DNA of 64,000 bases from an uncultured Flavobacteriaceae bacterium (GCA_905381055.1 CAJPUR010000003.1:1-64000); one strand, 5' to 3'. Numbered from the stretch's first letter, positions 16,501-26,760 are shown. Notes: generated from the letters alone by a model not told the origin. Numbers and translations: made by a program.

Positions 16501-17607
16501 TTATTTTTTATCAATAATTAGTTTAATAAATTCATCAAATAAATATTTAGAATCATTTGGCCCTGGTGATGCCTCAGGGTGATATTGAACTGAAAAACAT
16601 TTTTTATTTTTAATCTTTATACCAGCGACAGTATTATCATTTAAATGTACATGTGAAATTTCAATATGTTTATTTTTTTCTGTTTCAGATCTATCTATTG
16701 CAAAACCATGGTTTTGAGATGTGATTTCACCTTTATTAGTTATTTTGTTTAAAACAGGATGATTAATTCCTCTATGTCCATTAAACATCTTGAAAGTTGA
16801 AATACCGTTAGCTAAACCAATAATTTGATGTCCCAAACAGATTCCAAAAAGAGGTATGTTTCTTTTTATAACTTCTTTAGCAAGATTTTGAGCATCAATT
16901 AGAGGTTTTGGATCTCCAGGACCATTGGAAATAAAGAATCCATCTGGAGACCATTCGTTAATTTCCTCAAAAGAACTATTATATGGATAAATTTGCAAAA
17001 ATAATCCTCTTTTAGAAAAATTCTCTAAAATACTTTTCTTTACTCCAAGATCTAGAACAGCAACTTTAAATTTTGATTTGTGGTTTCCATAAAAATAATT
17101 TTTCTTGGTTGAAACTTTTGATGCCAACTCAAGTCCATCCATTTTAGGATATTTTTTTAACTCTTTTTTTAAATAATCAATTTTTTCAATCTCAGTTGAA
17201 ATAACGGAATTCATCGCTCCATTTTCTCTAATATAATTAACTAAAGCTCTCGTATCTACATCAGATACCACAACTAAATTTTGATCTGAAAAAAAAGTTT
17301 CTAATGATAATGAGGCTGAAGGTCTAGAATAATTAAAACTGAAATTTTTACAAATCAATCCAGAAATTTTTGATCCATTTGATTGATTGTCATCTCCGAA
17401 CGTACCATAATTACCTATGTGGGCATTTGTAGTTACCATAATTTGACCAAAATAAGATGGGTCAGTGAAAATTTCCTGATATCCAGTCATACCAGTATTA
17501 AAACATATTTCTCCGTATGATGTTCCATCAATACCAATTGATTTTCCATAAAAAACAGTTCCATCGGAAAGTAAAATTATAGCTCTTTTACGTTTTGTGT
17601 ATTTCAT
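16501..17607 (-). CDS. carA: carbamoyl-phosphate synthase small (glutaminase) subunit
   Basis: CarA hydrolyses glutamine and channels ammonia to CarB for carbamoyl phosphate, the precursor of arginine and pyrimidines. The protein has 368 residues. The N-terminal CarA-specific domain includes CFNTGMTGYQEIFTDPSY. The class I glutaminase domain has the nucleophile C257 in FGICLGHQ, and H343 and E345 in QYHPEASPGP complete the triad. carB is not in the window. It follows rplQ on the same strand but is separated by a terminator hairpin. A weak promoter-like pair (TTG, 18 bases, TTAATTTG at 17629-17622) overlaps that hairpin. Confidence 0.97.
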   Translation of the reverse strand: MKYTKRKRAIILLSDGTVFYGKSIGIDGTSYGEICFNTGMTGYQEIFTDPSYFGQIMVTTNAHIGNYGTFGDDNQSNGSKISGLICKNFSFNYSRPSASLSLETFFSDQNLVVVSDVDTRALVNYIRENGAMNSVISTEIEKIDYLKKELKKYPKMDGLELASKVSTKKNYFYGNHKSKFKVAVLDLGVKKSILENFSKRGLFLQIYPYNSSFEEINEWSPDGFFISNGPGDPKPLIDAQNLAKEVIKRNIPLFGICLGHQIIGLANGISTFKMFNGHRGINHPVLNKITNKGEITSQNHGFAIDRSETEKNKHIEISHVHLNDNTVAGIKIKNKKCFSVQYHPEASPGPNDSKYLFDEFIKLIIDKK

Positions 17608-17632
17608 GAAAATGATTTATACAAATTAACAT

Positions 17633-17666
17633 AAAAAAAAGGATAAACAATAATCGCCTATCCTTT
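17633..17666 (-). terminator. intrinsic terminator after rplQ, end of the ribosomal super-operon
   Basis: On the minus strand AAAGGATA pairs with TATCCTTT across a 12-base loop and runs into eight T residues. It lies 24 bases after the rplQ stop and before carA, so it probably ends the long ribosomal transcript. Confidence 0.75.
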
Positions 17667-17689
17667 GAAATTGAGTAATTATCAACAAA

Positions 17690-18298
17690 TTATTCTTTTC
17701 TATTCTGATTTGAATCACTAGATTTATTTTTATCTAATTGATTTTTAGTATCATTAGTTTCAATTGAATCCTTCTTTACTGAATTATTATTTTCACTTGA
17801 ATCTTTTGTAGATTCTTTTTCACCTTTACTATTTGAATTGTCAATAGATCCCTCAGATGCTTTTACAGTTTTTTTTGATCTACTTCTTCTTGTACCCTTA
17901 ATTTTAGATGGTTTTTTATCACTAGAGTTAGAATATACAGAATTAAAATCAACTAATTCAATCATAGCCATTTCAGCATTATCTCCAAGTCTATTCCCTA
18001 GTTTAATTACCCTTGTATATCCACCTGGTCGATCTCCAACCTTAGGAGAAATTATTCTAAATAAATCCGAAACAGCAAATTTATTTCTTAGAGACTTAAA
18101 AGCTAATCTTCTATTATGTGTTGAATCAACTTTAGACTTTGTTATAATTGGTTCAATAAATTGCTTTAAAGCTTTAGCTTTTGATAAGGTAGTATTTATT
18201 CTTTTATGTTCAATTAATGAACAACCCATATTCGCTAACATTGATTTTCTATTAGCACTTTTCCTTCCTAAATTTGATAACTTATTTCCGTGTCTCAT
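17690..18298 (-). CDS. rplQ: 50S ribosomal protein L17 with long hydrophilic tail
   Basis: The first ~115 residues are a normal L17 ([13 protein letters not shown] start, [31 protein letters not shown]). L17 sits near the peptide exit tunnel. The protein continues to 202 residues with a tail of about 80 residues that is nearly all Ser, Lys, Asn, Asp, Glu and Thr, with no hydrophobic core. It is basic at first ([12 protein letters not shown]), then mixed acidic and basic. Bacteroidota L17 proteins often carry some extension; the length and disorder-like composition here are notable. It is last in the operon, after rpoA by 13 bases. Confidence 0.95.
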   Translation of the reverse strand: MRHGNKLSNLGRKSANRKSMLANMGCSLIEHKRINTTLSKAKALKQFIEPIITKSKVDSTHNRRLAFKSLRNKFAVSDLFRIISPKVGDRPGGYTRVIKLGNRLGDNAEMAMIELVDFNSVYSNSSDKKPSKIKGTRRSRSKKTVKASEGSIDNSNSKGEKESTKDSSENNNSVKKDSIETNDTKNQLDKNKSSDSNQNRKE

Positions 18299-18311
18299 TT
18301 TTTATAAATAA

Positions 18312-19304
18312 TTAATCTTTATCTAATTTGTATTTGGCTAGATCCATACCAAAAGACAAACCTTTAAGAACAACTAACTCTTCTAACTCAGTTAAAGATT
18401 TTTTTCCAAAATTTCTAAATTTCATTAAATCATTTTTATTAAATGATACCAGATCGCCAAGGGTATCTACTTCAGCAGCTTTAAGACAATTTAAAGCCCT
18501 TACAGATAAATCCATGTCAATTAACTTAGTTTTTAGTAATTGTCTCATATGCAAAGATTCCTCATCATAAGTTTCAGTTTGAGCGATTTCGTCAGCCTCA
18601 AGGGTAATTCTTTCATCAGAAAATAATAGAAAATGATGTATTAATGTCTTTGCAGCCTCTGTCAATGCATCCTTAGGATGAATAGACCCATCGGTTATAA
18701 TCTCAAAAATTAATTTTTCATAATCAGTTTTTTGTTCAACTCTAAAGTTTTCAATTGTATATTTTACATTTTTAACAGGTGTAAATACAGAATCAATAAA
18801 TATAACTCCCAATTCAGAAGTGACATTTTTATTTTCTTCAGCAGGCACATAACCTCTTCCCTTTTCAATATTTAATTCAATATTGATTTGAACACTTTTT
18901 TCAAGATTACATACTATTTGTTCTGGATTTAAAATTTGAAATCCAGAAATAAATTTTTGAAAATCTGCGGCCTTAACTTGATCTTGTCCACCAATTGAAA
19001 TTGAAACTTTTTCATTGTCAACATCTTCAATTTGCCTTTTAAATCTTAGTTGTTTTAAATTTAATATGATTTCTGTAACATCTTCTACAATTCCAGGAAT
19101 AGTAGAAAATTCATGATTAATGTTTTCTATTTTTATGGAAGTAATTGCAAAGCCTTCTAAAGAAGACAATAAAACCCTTCTTAGAGCATTCCCAACGGTC
19201 AATCCATACCCTGGCTCAAGTGGTCTGAACTCAAATTTACCCTCGAAATCAGAGGAATCAATCATTATAACTTTGTCTGGTTTTTGAAAATTAAGTAGTG
19301 CCAT
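18312..19304 (-). CDS. rpoA: RNA polymerase alpha subunit
   Basis: RpoA scaffolds the assembly of beta and beta' and contacts upstream promoter DNA and activators. It has 330 residues. The N-terminal dimerisation domain includes [20 protein letters not shown]. The C-terminal helix-hairpin domain includes [21 protein letters not shown] and [12 protein letters not shown]. It lies in the usual place between rpsD and rplQ. Confidence 0.98.
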   Translation of the reverse strand: MALLNFQKPDKVIMIDSSDFEGKFEFRPLEPGYGLTVGNALRRVLLSSLEGFAITSIKIENINHEFSTIPGIVEDVTEIILNLKQLRFKRQIEDVDNEKVSISIGGQDQVKAADFQKFISGFQILNPEQIVCNLEKSVQINIELNIEKGRGYVPAEENKNVTSELGVIFIDSVFTPVKNVKYTIENFRVEQKTDYEKLIFEIITDGSIHPKDALTEAAKTLIHHFLLFSDERITLEADEIAQTETYDEESLHMRQLLKTKLIDMDLSVRALNCLKAAEVDTLGDLVSFNKNDLMKFRNFGKKSLTELEELVVLKGLSFGMDLAKYKLDKD

Positions 19305-19319
19305 ATTTTTTTAATTATT

Positions 19320-19925
19320 TTATTTTGAATATAATTCAACTATTAGTTGTTCTTTAATATTTTCCGGAATCTGTTGTCTCTCAGGTGTTTTAATAAAGAC
19401 TCCTTCGAGTTTGGCGTCATTCCAACTCAACCATTCATATACTGATGAATTCTTTTTTAAAGATTCAGAAATAGATTGAATTGATTTTGACTTTTCTCTT
19501 ACGCCTATTACGTCTCCTTCTTTAACCTGGTATGATGGAATATTAACTAATTTACCATTTAAGGTTATGTGATAATGAGAGACTAACTGCCTTGCCCCAC
19601 TTCTTGTAGGAGATATCCCAAGGCGATAAACAACATTGTCAAGTCGAGATTCACAAAATTGTAATAAAACTTCCCCAGTTACACCTTTACTTCTACTAGA
19701 TTTCTGAAACATAATTCTGAATTGCTTTTCTAAAATTCCGTAAGTGTATTTTGCCTTTTGTTTTTCCATCAACTGAATAGCATATTCTGATTTTTTACCT
19801 TTTCTTCTGTTATTCCCATGTTGCCCAGGAGGAAAGTTCCTTTTTTCTAAAGACTTATCCTCACCAAAAATTGGCTCTCCAAATTTTCGAGCTATTTTAG
19901 ATTTTGGACCGGTATATCTTGCCAT
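19320..19925 (-). CDS. rpsD: 30S ribosomal protein S4
   Basis: S4 is a primary 16S rRNA binder that starts assembly of the 30S body. It has 201 residues with the N-terminal [17 protein letters not shown] segment and an S4 RNA-binding domain (about 90-150: [32 protein letters not shown]). The N-terminal region has no cysteines, so it is the zinc-free form; the only Cys is in LLQFCESR. A 48-base gap separates it from rpsK, the largest gap in this run. Confidence 0.98.
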   Translation of the reverse strand: MARYTGPKSKIARKFGEPIFGEDKSLEKRNFPPGQHGNNRRKGKKSEYAIQLMEKQKAKYTYGILEKQFRIMFQKSSRSKGVTGEVLLQFCESRLDNVVYRLGISPTRSGARQLVSHYHITLNGKLVNIPSYQVKEGDVIGVREKSKSIQSISESLKKNSSVYEWLSWNDAKLEGVFIKTPERQQIPENIKEQLIVELYSK

Positions 19926-19973
19926 CTTTTACTTTATTTAAATTAATTATTAAAAATTCTTTAATCATAAACT

Positions 19974-20357
19974 TTAAACTCTTCTTTTCTTAGGAGGCCT
20001 ACAACCATTATGAGGAACAGGAGTTATGTCAACAATTTCTGATACTTCAATTCCAGTATTATGAATAGTTCTTATCGCAGATTCTCTTCCGTTACCAGGA
20101 CCTTTTACAAAAACTTTAACTTTTTTTAAACCAAGATCAAGAGCAACTTTTGCTGCATCTTCAGCTGCTGTCTGAGCAGCATAAGGTGTGTTTTTTTTTG
20201 AACCTCTAAATCCCATTTTTCCTGCAGAAGACCATGATATTACATCCCCATTTAAATTTGTTAAGGAAATAATAATGTTATTAAAAGATGCATTTATATG
20301 TGCCTCTCCAGTTGCTTCCACAATTACTTTTTTCTTCTTACTTGATACTTTTGCCAT
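19974..20357 (-). CDS. rpsK: 30S ribosomal protein S11
   Basis: S11 is a platform protein near the mRNA exit and the 3' end of 16S rRNA. It has 127 residues with the family's [18 protein letters not shown] start, [10 protein letters not shown], and the C-terminal signature [18 protein letters not shown]. It follows rpsM by eight bases. Confidence 0.98.
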   Translation of the reverse strand: MAKVSSKKKKVIVEATGEAHINASFNNIIISLTNLNGDVISWSSAGKMGFRGSKKNTPYAAQTAAEDAAKVALDLGLKKVKVFVKGPGNGRESAIRTIHNTGIEVSEIVDITPVPHNGCRPPKKRRV

Positions 20358-20365
20358 AATTAAAA

Positions 20366-20740
20366 TTATTTAGTTGCTTTCTTCTTGTTTGCAACCGTTT
20401 TACGTTTACCTTTCCTTGTTCTTGAATTATTTTTAGTGTGTTGACCCCTCAGAGGAAGACCTGATCTGTGCCTGATTCCTCTGTAACATCCAATATCCAT
20501 TAGCCTTTTAATATTTAATTGAACTTCAGATCTGAGTTCACCTTCAATCTTAAAAGAACCCACAACCTCTCTAATTCTTCCAGTGTCATCATCTGACCAA
20601 TCAGAAACTTTTTTACTCTCACTTACCTTTGCTAATGATAAAATTTTCTTTGATCTACTTAAACCTATACCATAAATATATGTTAATGCTATTGGTCCTC
20701 TTTTATTTTTTGGAATATCAACTCCTGAAATTCTTGCCAT
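20366..20740 (-). CDS. rpsM: 30S ribosomal protein S13
   Basis: S13 is a head protein that contacts the P-site tRNA and the 50S bridge. It has 124 residues: [25 protein letters not shown] at the N-terminus (split here only by function), and [26 protein letters not shown], a basic tail typical of the family. It is four bases after rpmJ. Confidence 0.98.
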   Translation of the reverse strand: MARISGVDIPKNKRGPIALTYIYGIGLSRSKKILSLAKVSESKKVSDWSDDDTGRIREVVGSFKIEGELRSEVQLNIKRLMDIGCYRGIRHRSGLPLRGQHTKNNSRTRKGKRKTVANKKKATK

Positions 20741-20744
20741 AATA

Positions 20745-20861
20745 TTATCCTTGTCTTTGTTTAAACCTTGGGTTTTTTTTATTAATTACAAAAAGTTTCC
20801 CATTTCTTCTAACGATTTTACAATCTGAACTTCTTTTTTTTAACGACGCTCTTACTTTCAT
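20745..20861 (-). CDS. rpmJ: 50S ribosomal protein L36 (zinc-free form)
   Basis: This is a 38-codon gene found by reading the gap between infA and rpsM. The protein begins [10 protein letters not shown] and ends NPRFKQRQG, the L36 signature. Classical L36 binds zinc through three Cys and one His; here only C14 remains, and the other ligand positions are S11, N27 and R33. It is therefore the non-zinc form. It lies ten bases after infA and four before rpsM, the normal place. Confidence 0.95.
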   Translation of the reverse strand: MKVRASLKKRSSDCKIVRRNGKLFVINKKNPRFKQRQG

Positions 20862-20871
20862 TTTTTAGTTT

Positions 20872-21087
20872 TTAAAATCTATATGTAATCCTAGCCTTTG
20901 AAAGGTCATAAGGACTCATTTCTAATTTAACTTTGTCTCCTGGTAATAGTTTAATATAATGTAAACGCATTTTACCAGAAATATGCGCGGTTACAATGTG
21001 ACCATTTTCAAGTTCAACTCTAAACATAGCGTTTGAGAGTGATTCAATTATAGTGCCTTCTTGTTCTATTGCTGCTTGTTTTGCCAT
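20872..21087 (-). CDS. infA: translation initiation factor IF-1
   Basis: IF-1 binds the ribosomal A site and assists IF-2 and IF-3 at initiation. It has 71 residues forming one OB fold, with [38 protein letters not shown] and [14 protein letters not shown]. It follows secY by five bases. The genes adk and map, found here in many other bacteria, are absent. Confidence 0.98.
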   Translation of the reverse strand: MAKQAAIEQEGTIIESLSNAMFRVELENGHIVTAHISGKMRLHYIKLLPGDKVKLEMSPYDLSKARITYRF

Positions 21088-21092
21088 ATTTT

Positions 21093-22442
21093 TTAAATTG
21101 TTGATCTTCTTTTTGATTCAGATTTCATTAAACCATCATAATGACGGTTTAACAAATATGAGTTCACTTGTTGTATTGTATCTATTGCCACACCAACCAT
21201 AATTAAAAGTGAAGTGCCTCCATAAAAAAGAGCCCATCCCTGTTGCATTCCAATTAATTTAACAACTACTGCTGGAAACACAGCTAAGGCAGCAAGATAT
21301 AAAGAACCTGGAAAAGTAATATGAGACATTACAGTATCAAGAAATTCACTAGTTTCTTTTCCTGGCCTAACACCAGGAATAAAACCTCCACTTCTTTTTA
21401 GATCGTCAGACATTTTGTTTGTAGGAATTGTAATTGCAGTATAAAAAAAAGTAAAAATTATTATTAATAAAGCAAAAAGAATATTGTACCACAATCCAAA
21501 TATGTCTGAGAAACTAGCTTGCATCCATTGTCCAAAATTAGAATTTCCAAAAAGGCTACCCACAGACGCTGGAACAAACATTATTGCTTGAGCAAAAATT
21601 ATCGGCATCACACCAGATGCATTTAGTTTTAGAGGAATGTATTGACGTGAGCCAAAAACATTTCTCTCCCCAGAATTAATAGAGGACCTTCTTGCATATT
21701 GAACAGGTATTTGTCTAACAGCCATTACCAATAAAACTGACAATAAAATTATTATTACCCATAAAATTAATTCAATTAAAATTAACATTGGTCCACCATT
21801 GTTTTCAGTAACTCTTGAAACGAATTCCTGAACAAAAGAAACAGGTAATGAAGCGATAATACCTACCATAATCAATAATGAAATACCATTCCCAATTCCT
21901 TTATCAGTTATCTTTTCACCTAACCACATAGCAAAGACACATCCAGTAACTAAGATTGTGATTGAGGAAATCATAAAAACAGGACCTCTACCAATAATGA
22001 AAGCTGAATCAGGAACTCCCAATGCACTTAATCCATATAGGTAAGCAGGTGCTTGAACAATACATATTCCAATAGTTAACCACCTAGTGATTTGATTTAT
22101 AGTTTTTCTTCCGCTTTCACCTTCTTTTTGGAGCTTTTGCAAGTATGGTATACCTATTCCCATAAGTTGAACAACAATAGATGCAGAAATATAAGGCATT
22201 ATACCTAAAGCAAATATTGATGCATTAGCAAATGCACCTCCAGTAAAAGCATTCAAAACACCTAGTAAGCCACCACCTCCAGTTCTATTTGCAAGTTCTG
22301 ATAACTGAATAGAATCAATTCCAGGAAGTACCACTTGTGCTCCTAATCTATAAACAAGCAAAAAACCTAATGTAAGAATAATACGATTGCGTAACTCTTC
22401 AATTTTATAAATATTTAATAAGGTATCTATTATTCCTTTCAT
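21093..22442 (-). CDS. secY: protein translocase subunit SecY
   Basis: SecY is the central pore of the inner-membrane Sec translocon. It has 449 residues and ten predicted transmembrane helices. Recognisable parts are [22 protein letters not shown] (helix 1), [14 protein letters not shown] (helix 2b region), the cytosolic loop with [11 protein letters not shown], and [13 protein letters not shown], the conserved C5 loop that contacts SecA and ribosomes. It is three bases after rplO. Confidence 0.98.
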   Translation of the reverse strand: MKGIIDTLLNIYKIEELRNRIILTLGFLLVYRLGAQVVLPGIDSIQLSELANRTGGGGLLGVLNAFTGGAFANASIFALGIMPYISASIVVQLMGIGIPYLQKLQKEGESGRKTINQITRWLTIGICIVQAPAYLYGLSALGVPDSAFIIGRGPVFMISSITILVTGCVFAMWLGEKITDKGIGNGISLLIMVGIIASLPVSFVQEFVSRVTENNGGPMLILIELILWVIIILLSVLLVMAVRQIPVQYARRSSINSGERNVFGSRQYIPLKLNASGVMPIIFAQAIMFVPASVGSLFGNSNFGQWMQASFSDIFGLWYNILFALLIIIFTFFYTAITIPTNKMSDDLKRSGGFIPGVRPGKETSEFLDTVMSHITFPGSLYLAALAVFPAVVVKLIGMQQGWALFYGGTSLLIMVGVAIDTIQQVNSYLLNRHYDGLMKSESKRRSTI

Positions 22443-22445
22443 AAA

Positions 22446-22898
22446 TTATTTTATAATGATGTCTCCACCAGCTTTTCTAATAGAATCCTCTGCAGATTTT
22501 GAAAATTTATTTGCCTCAATTTTAATTGAAGAATTTATTTTCCCTCTACCAAGGACTTTAATTAAATGATTTTTATTAACAGCTCCAAAATCTATAAGAT
22601 TTTGAATAGTTAATGATTTAGTTATTTTTTTTTCATCAATTATTTTTTGAATTGAATCAAGATTAACACAGCTATAAATTTTTCTGTTGAAATTATTGAA
22701 TCCAAATTTGGGAACTCTCCGTTGAAGAGGCATCTGCCCACCCTCAAATCCAATTTTTTTAGAATACCCAGATCTCGACTTGGCACCCTTGTGACCTCTT
22801 GTAGATGTTCCTCCTTTTCCAGAGCCTTCACCTCTACCTAGCCTTTTAGAGTTTTTATGAGTAGATCCAGATTTAGGTTTTAAATTATATAAATTCAT
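22446..22898 (-). CDS. rplO: 50S ribosomal protein L15
   Basis: L15 is a 23S rRNA binder in the large-subunit core. It has 150 residues. The long basic glycine-rich N-terminal arm (RLGRGEGSGKGGTSTRGHKG) and FEGGQMPLQRRVPKFGF are diagnostic. It lies nine bases after rpmD and three before secY. Confidence 0.98.
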   Translation of the reverse strand: MNLYNLKPKSGSTHKNSKRLGRGEGSGKGGTSTRGHKGAKSRSGYSKKIGFEGGQMPLQRRVPKFGFNNFNRKIYSCVNLDSIQKIIDEKKITKSLTIQNLIDFGAVNKNHLIKVLGRGKINSSIKIEANKFSKSAEDSIRKAGGDIIIK

Positions 22899-22907
22899 AA
22901 TATTTTG

Positions 22908-23090
22908 TTACTTAGATTCATTAACAGACACTAAATGCTCAACTTTACTAATCATTCCTTTTATAGTATCAGAGTTTTCATGTATAACCTCTTTACCTAT
23001 TCCCCTTAAACCAAGAGCTATAAGTGTTCTCTTTTGATTTTTCAATCTTTTAATACTACTTTTAATTTGTTTAATTTTGATTTTTGTCAT
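22908..23090 (-). CDS. rpmD: 50S ribosomal protein L30
   Basis: L30 is a small 5S-rRNA-neighbourhood protein. I chose the ATG at 23090 (60 residues, MTKIKIKQIKSSIKR), because longer in-frame starts would run into the end of rpsE and add residues not found in the family. The core is LIALGLRGIGKEVIHENSDTIKGMI. It lies ten bases after rpsE. Confidence 0.95.
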   Translation of the reverse strand: MTKIKIKQIKSSIKRLKNQKRTLIALGLRGIGKEVIHENSDTIKGMISKVEHLVSVNESK

Positions 23091-23100
23091 AATAATTAAT

Positions 23101-23625
23101 TTAACCATTAAAAAGTTTTTCAATTGAAATACCTCTTTCATTTGCAACTATCTCCGGGCTTCTTAATTTGAGTAATGCATCAAAAGTTGCTTTAACTACA
23201 TTGTGAGGATTAGAGGACCCTTGAGATTTTGAAAGTACATTATGAATTCCAACTGCATCTAAAACTGCTCTTACAGCTCCACCGGCAATAACTCCTGTCC
23301 CATCAGATGCAGGCTTAAGAAAAACTCTAGCTCCACCAAACTTACCTTTTTGCTCATGCGGAAGAGTACCTTTTTGAATTGGAATTCTAACCAATTTTTT
23401 TTTAGCATCCTCAACAGCTTTTGCAATAGCCTCTGAAACCTCCTTAGATTTTCCCAGTCCTTGACCGACTACTCCATTTTCATTGCCAACTACAACAATA
23501 GCAGAAAAACCAAAAGCACGACCTCCTTTAGTTACTTTTGTTACTCTTTGAACACCAACTAATCTGTCCTTTAACTCAAGGCCTCCTGGCTTTACTAATT
23601 CAATATTTTTATAATTTTGATACAT
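23101..23625 (-). CDS. rpsE: 30S ribosomal protein S5
   Basis: S5 acts in decoding fidelity and mRNA unwinding at the 30S entry channel. It has 174 residues. The N-terminal dsRNA-binding-like domain includes [20 protein letters not shown], and the C-terminal domain includes [20 protein letters not shown] and [19 protein letters not shown]. It lies six bases after rplR. Confidence 0.98.
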   Translation of the reverse strand: MYQNYKNIELVKPGGLELKDRLVGVQRVTKVTKGGRAFGFSAIVVVGNENGVVGQGLGKSKEVSEAIAKAVEDAKKKLVRIPIQKGTLPHEQKGKFGGARVFLKPASDGTGVIAGGAVRAVLDAVGIHNVLSKSQGSSNPHNVVKATFDALLKLRSPEIVANERGISIEKLFNG

Positions 23626-23631
23626 TTTTAT

Positions 23632-23985
23632 TTAAAATTTTAATCCACCTTCTCTAGCTCCTTCCGCAAGATTTTTAACTCTTCCGTGATAAAGATAGCC
23701 ACCTCTATCAAATTTAACTTTTTTAATTCCAAGAGAAATAGCCTTATCAGCTAAAACTTTACCTACCTCATTAGAGATTTCAGACTTGGAAGATTTTTCT
23801 TTTAATTTTAGATCTCTTGAAGAAGCATAAGCAACCGTTTTCCCTTCAACATCATTAATTATTTGAGCATAAATCTCTTTATTACTTCTAAAAACAGATA
23901 ACCTTGGGAATTTAGCATCACCAATAATTATTTTTCTTATTCTATTTCTAATTCTTAATCTACGTTCTTGTTTTGTTAAACTCAT
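23632..23985 (-). CDS. rplR: 50S ribosomal protein L18
   Basis: L18 binds 5S rRNA and helps attach it to 23S rRNA. The start at 23985 gives 117 residues (MSLTKQERRLRIRNRIRK). Another ATG two codons upstream is also possible. The C-terminal signature FDRGGYLYHGRVKNLAEGAREGG is clear in the last 25 residues. Confidence 0.97.
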   Translation of the reverse strand: MSLTKQERRLRIRNRIRKIIIGDAKFPRLSVFRSNKEIYAQIINDVEGKTVAYASSRDLKLKEKSSKSEISNEVGKVLADKAISLGIKKVKFDRGGYLYHGRVKNLAEGAREGGLKF

Positions 23986-23997
23986 AATCATATATTT

Positions 23998-24540
23998 TTA
24001 AGCTGATTTACCGGCTTTTCTTCTAATTTCTTCTCCAATGAATCTTATACCTTTTCCTTTATAGGGCTCAGGCTTTCTAAAGGATCTAATTTTTGCAGCA
24101 ACATATCCAAGAAGTTGTTTATCTATTGAAGTCAATTTAACTATTGGATTTTTACCTTTTTCAGAAAGGGTTTCAACTTTTACTTCAGCAGCTATTTCAA
24201 AAATTATATTGTGAGAAAATCCAAGGGCTAAATCAAGCTTTTGGCCCTGACAATTTGCTCTGTAACCAACTCCTACTAATTCCAATTCTTTTGTAAATCC
24301 CTTACTAACTCCCTCAACCATATTGGATATTAGAGACCTATACAATCCGTGTTTAGATTTATTATCTTTAGTCTCAGAGTTCCTTTTGATTAGAAGTAAA
24401 TTATTATTTAATTCTAATGAGACTCCAGAATATTCTTGTTCAAGTTCACCTAATTTTCCTTTAACTAAAATTTTATTAGTTTCGATTTGAATTGAAACTT
24501 CAGTTGGAACGTTAATTGGATTATTTCCTATTCTAGACAT
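23998..24540 (-). CDS. rplF: 50S ribosomal protein L6
   Basis: L6 lies near the factor-binding site of the large subunit. It has 180 residues with two related domains. Visible signatures are MSRIGNNPINVP at the start, LELVGVGYRANCQGQKLDLALGFSH in the second domain (about 90-114, quoted in part), and PEPYKGKGIRFIGEEIRRKAGKS at the end. Confidence 0.97.
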   Translation of the reverse strand: MSRIGNNPINVPTEVSIQIETNKILVKGKLGELEQEYSGVSLELNNNLLLIKRNSETKDNKSKHGLYRSLISNMVEGVSKGFTKELELVGVGYRANCQGQKLDLALGFSHNIIFEIAAEVKVETLSEKGKNPIVKLTSIDKQLLGYVAAKIRSFRKPEPYKGKGIRFIGEEIRRKAGKSA

Positions 24541-24554
24541 TACTTAATTTTTGA

Positions 24555-24956
24555 TTAATAAACATAACAAATCAATTCACCACCTAAATTTTCTTTAACA
24601 GCTTGTTTACCTGTCATTAAACCTTTAGAAGTAGAAACTATCGAAATACCCAATCCATTTAAGATTCTTGGAACTTGATTTGAACCAGTATATTTTCTTA
24701 AACCAGGAGTACTTATTCTTTGTATTTTTTTTATAATAGGATCATTAGAATGTGAATTATATTTTAAAGCTATTCTAATATTTCCTTGACCGTTTTTAGT
24801 GTCCTCGAACTTGTAACTTAAAATATAGCCTTGATCAAAAAGAATTTTAGTTATTCCATATTTAATTTTTGATGATGGAATATCAACTACTTTGTGGCCC
24901 GCTAAACTGGCATTTCTAATTCTCGTTAAAAAATCCGCAATAGGATCTGTGTACAT
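24555..24956 (-). CDS. rpsH: 30S ribosomal protein S8
   Basis: S8 binds helix 21 of 16S rRNA and, in other bacteria, represses the spc operon. It has 133 residues: TDPIADFLTRIRNA at the N-terminus, and RRISTPG-type text seen here as QRISTPGLRKYTG, then GLGISIVSTSKGLMTGKQAV near the C-terminus. It lies 15 bases after rpsN. Confidence 0.97.
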   Translation of the reverse strand: MYTDPIADFLTRIRNASLAGHKVVDIPSSKIKYGITKILFDQGYILSYKFEDTKNGQGNIRIALKYNSHSNDPIIKKIQRISTPGLRKYTGSNQVPRILNGLGISIVSTSKGLMTGKQAVKENLGGELICYVY

Positions 24957-24971
24957 AATTTAATTTTTTAA

Positions 24972-25241
24972 TTACCAACTTGCTTTTGTTACACCTGGGA
25001 TTAAACCCTTATTTGCCATTTCTCTAAAAGTTACTCGAGATAAACCAAACTGCCTCATATAACCCTTTGGCCTGCCAGTTAATTTACATCGATTATGCAT
25101 CCTTACAGGTGAAGCATTTCTTGGAAGCTTTTGGAGTGATTCATAATCACCAGATTCTTTTAATGCTTTCCTTTTTGAAGAGTATTTGGCTACTATTTTA
25201 GCTCTTTTAATCTCTCTTGCCTTCATTGATTCTTTTGCCAT
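24972..25241 (-). CDS. rpsN: 30S ribosomal protein S14 (zinc-free form)
   Basis: S14 is a 30S head protein. At 89 residues it is the longer form without the two CxxC zinc motifs; its only cysteine is in [12 protein letters not shown]. The C-terminal [19 protein letters not shown] is diagnostic. It lies five bases after rplE. Confidence 0.97.
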   Translation of the reverse strand: MAKESMKAREIKRAKIVAKYSSKRKALKESGDYESLQKLPRNASPVRMHNRCKLTGRPKGYMRQFGLSRVTFREMANKGLIPGVTKASW

Positions 25242-25246
25242 ATTAA

Positions 25247-25795
25247 TTATTTTTTAAAAGGTAATCCAAGTTCAGTTAATAATGATTTAGCTTCTCTATC
25301 TGTTTCAGCAGAAGTAACAAAAGTTATATCCAATCCAGAAATTTTATTTACTTTATCAATGTCAATTTCTGGGAATATTATTTGTTCAGTAATTCCTAAA
25401 TTATAGTTACCTCTGCCATCAAATCCAGATGTTTTAACACCCTGAAAATCTCTAACTCTTGGGAGTGAAGCTGTAACAAGCCTATCTAAAAACTCAAACA
25501 TTTTATCACCACGCAAAGTAACTTTTGCCCCAATAGGCATCCCTTTTCTCAATTTAAAAGAAGCTACATCTTTTTTCGATAATGTAGGGACCGCCTTTTG
25601 ACCAGTAATTTTAGTAAACTCATCAACTGCACCATCAACAAGTTTCTTGTCTGAAACAGCGGCACCAACCCCTCTACTAAGAACAATTTTTATTAATCTG
25701 GGAGTTTGCATTATATTTTTATATCCAAATTCCTCCTTCAAAGAGTTAATTATCCTTTCTTTAAAATCTTTTTTTAATCTGGGTAAATATGTCAT
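25247..25795 (-). CDS. rplE: 50S ribosomal protein L5
   Basis: L5 binds 5S rRNA and contacts the P-site tRNA. It has 182 residues with [16 protein letters not shown] near the start, [23 protein letters not shown] in the middle (about 90-112) and [17 protein letters not shown] toward the end. It lies three bases after rplX. Confidence 0.97.
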   Translation of the reverse strand: MTYLPRLKKDFKERIINSLKEEFGYKNIMQTPRLIKIVLSRGVGAAVSDKKLVDGAVDEFTKITGQKAVPTLSKKDVASFKLRKGMPIGAKVTLRGDKMFEFLDRLVTASLPRVRDFQGVKTSGFDGRGNYNLGITEQIIFPEIDIDKVNKISGLDITFVTSAETDREAKSLLTELGLPFKK

Positions 25796-25798
25796 TTA

Positions 25799-26110
25799 TC
25801 AAATAATTTCTTTAGTTTTTTTTGAAAATCTAATTTTTTTATTGTCTTCATTCTTAAAACCAACTCTTGTGATTTTCCCATCAGATGTTAATAATGATAA
25901 GTTGGAAATGTGAATCGGAGCTTCAAATTCTTTGATCCCACCTTTTGGATTTTTAGAACTAGGCTTTTCATGCTTTTTTACAAGATTTACTCCTTCAACA
26001 ATAGCTTTATTTTCTGAAATTGAAACACTAATGATCTTGCCCTCTGAACCTTTATGTTCACCAGCTATAATTCTAACATTATCTCCTTTCCTAATTTTTA
26101 ATTTTTTCAT
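25799..26110 (-). CDS. rplX: 50S ribosomal protein L24
   Basis: L24 initiates 50S assembly and sits near the exit tunnel. It has 103 residues and a KOW motif at the N-terminus (KIRKGDNVRIIAGEHKGSEG), followed by VEGVNLVKKHEKP. It lies 15 bases after rplN. Confidence 0.97.
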   Translation of the reverse strand: MKKLKIRKGDNVRIIAGEHKGSEGKIISVSISENKAIVEGVNLVKKHEKPSSKNPKGGIKEFEAPIHISNLSLLTSDGKITRVGFKNEDNKKIRFSKKTKEII

Positions 26111-26125
26111 TTTAAAACAATATTT

Positions 26126-26494
26126 TTATAGAACTTCTGGTGCAAGTGAAACTATTTTCATAAACTGTTTATCTCTTAATTCACGAGCTACAGGTCCAAA
26201 AACTCTTGTTCCTATCATTTCGCCAGTTGCATTTAATAAAACACAGGCATTATCATCAAATCTTATATAAGAACCATCTGCCCTTCTTATTTCTTTAATA
26301 GTCCTCACAACAACTGCGGTAGATACTTGACCTTTTTTAATGGTACCTGATGGTGAGGCATCTTTAACACTAATAACAATCTTGTCACCAACAGAAGCAT
26401 ACCTTCTTTTTGTTCCGCCAAGTACCCTTATAGTAAGTACTTCCTTGGCTCCTGAGTTATCTGCAACTCTTAAACGTGATTCTTGTTGTAACAT
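26126..26494 (-). CDS. rplN: 50S ribosomal protein L14
   Basis: L14 forms an intersubunit bridge and contacts L19 and 16S rRNA. It has 122 residues: [18 protein letters not shown] at the start, [15 protein letters not shown], and [20 protein letters not shown] near the end. It lies one base after the rpsQ stop. Confidence 0.98.
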   Translation of the reverse strand: MLQQESRLRVADNSGAKEVLTIRVLGGTKRRYASVGDKIVISVKDASPSGTIKKGQVSTAVVVRTIKEIRRADGSYIRFDDNACVLLNATGEMIGTRVFGPVARELRDKQFMKIVSLAPEVL

Positions 26495-26495
26495 T

Positions 26496-26753
26496 TTATT
26501 TAGCTTTTTCTAAAATTTCTATTAACCTCCAACATTTGGTTTTACTTAAAGGTCTTGTTTCCATTATTTTTACAGTGTCACCAACGTTGCAATTATTTTC
26601 TTTATCATGAGCAACATACTTTTTGGTTTTCAAAACAAATTTACCATACATTGGATGTTTGACTCTTTTTACTTCAGAAACAACAATAGATTTAGTCATT
26701 TTATTACTAATAACAACACCTATTCTTTCTTTTCTTAAATTCCTTTCAGCCAT
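26496..26753 (-). CDS. rpsQ: 30S ribosomal protein S17
   Basis: S17 is an early-assembly 16S rRNA binder with an OB fold. It has 85 residues: [19 protein letters not shown], the [15 protein letters not shown] segment, and [20 protein letters not shown], the family signature. It lies seven bases after rpmC. Confidence 0.98.
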   Translation of the reverse strand: MAERNLRKERIGVVISNKMTKSIVVSEVKRVKHPMYGKFVLKTKKYVAHDKENNCNVGDTVKIMETRPLSKTKCWRLIEILEKAK

Positions 26754-26760
26754 AATTCTA

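Noticed and set aside
17838-18311. Plus-strand 157-residue frame
   Set aside because: It is antisense to rplQ, whose core is clearly conserved.
25932-26270. Plus-strand 112-residue frame
   Set aside because: It is antisense to rplX and rplN, both conserved.
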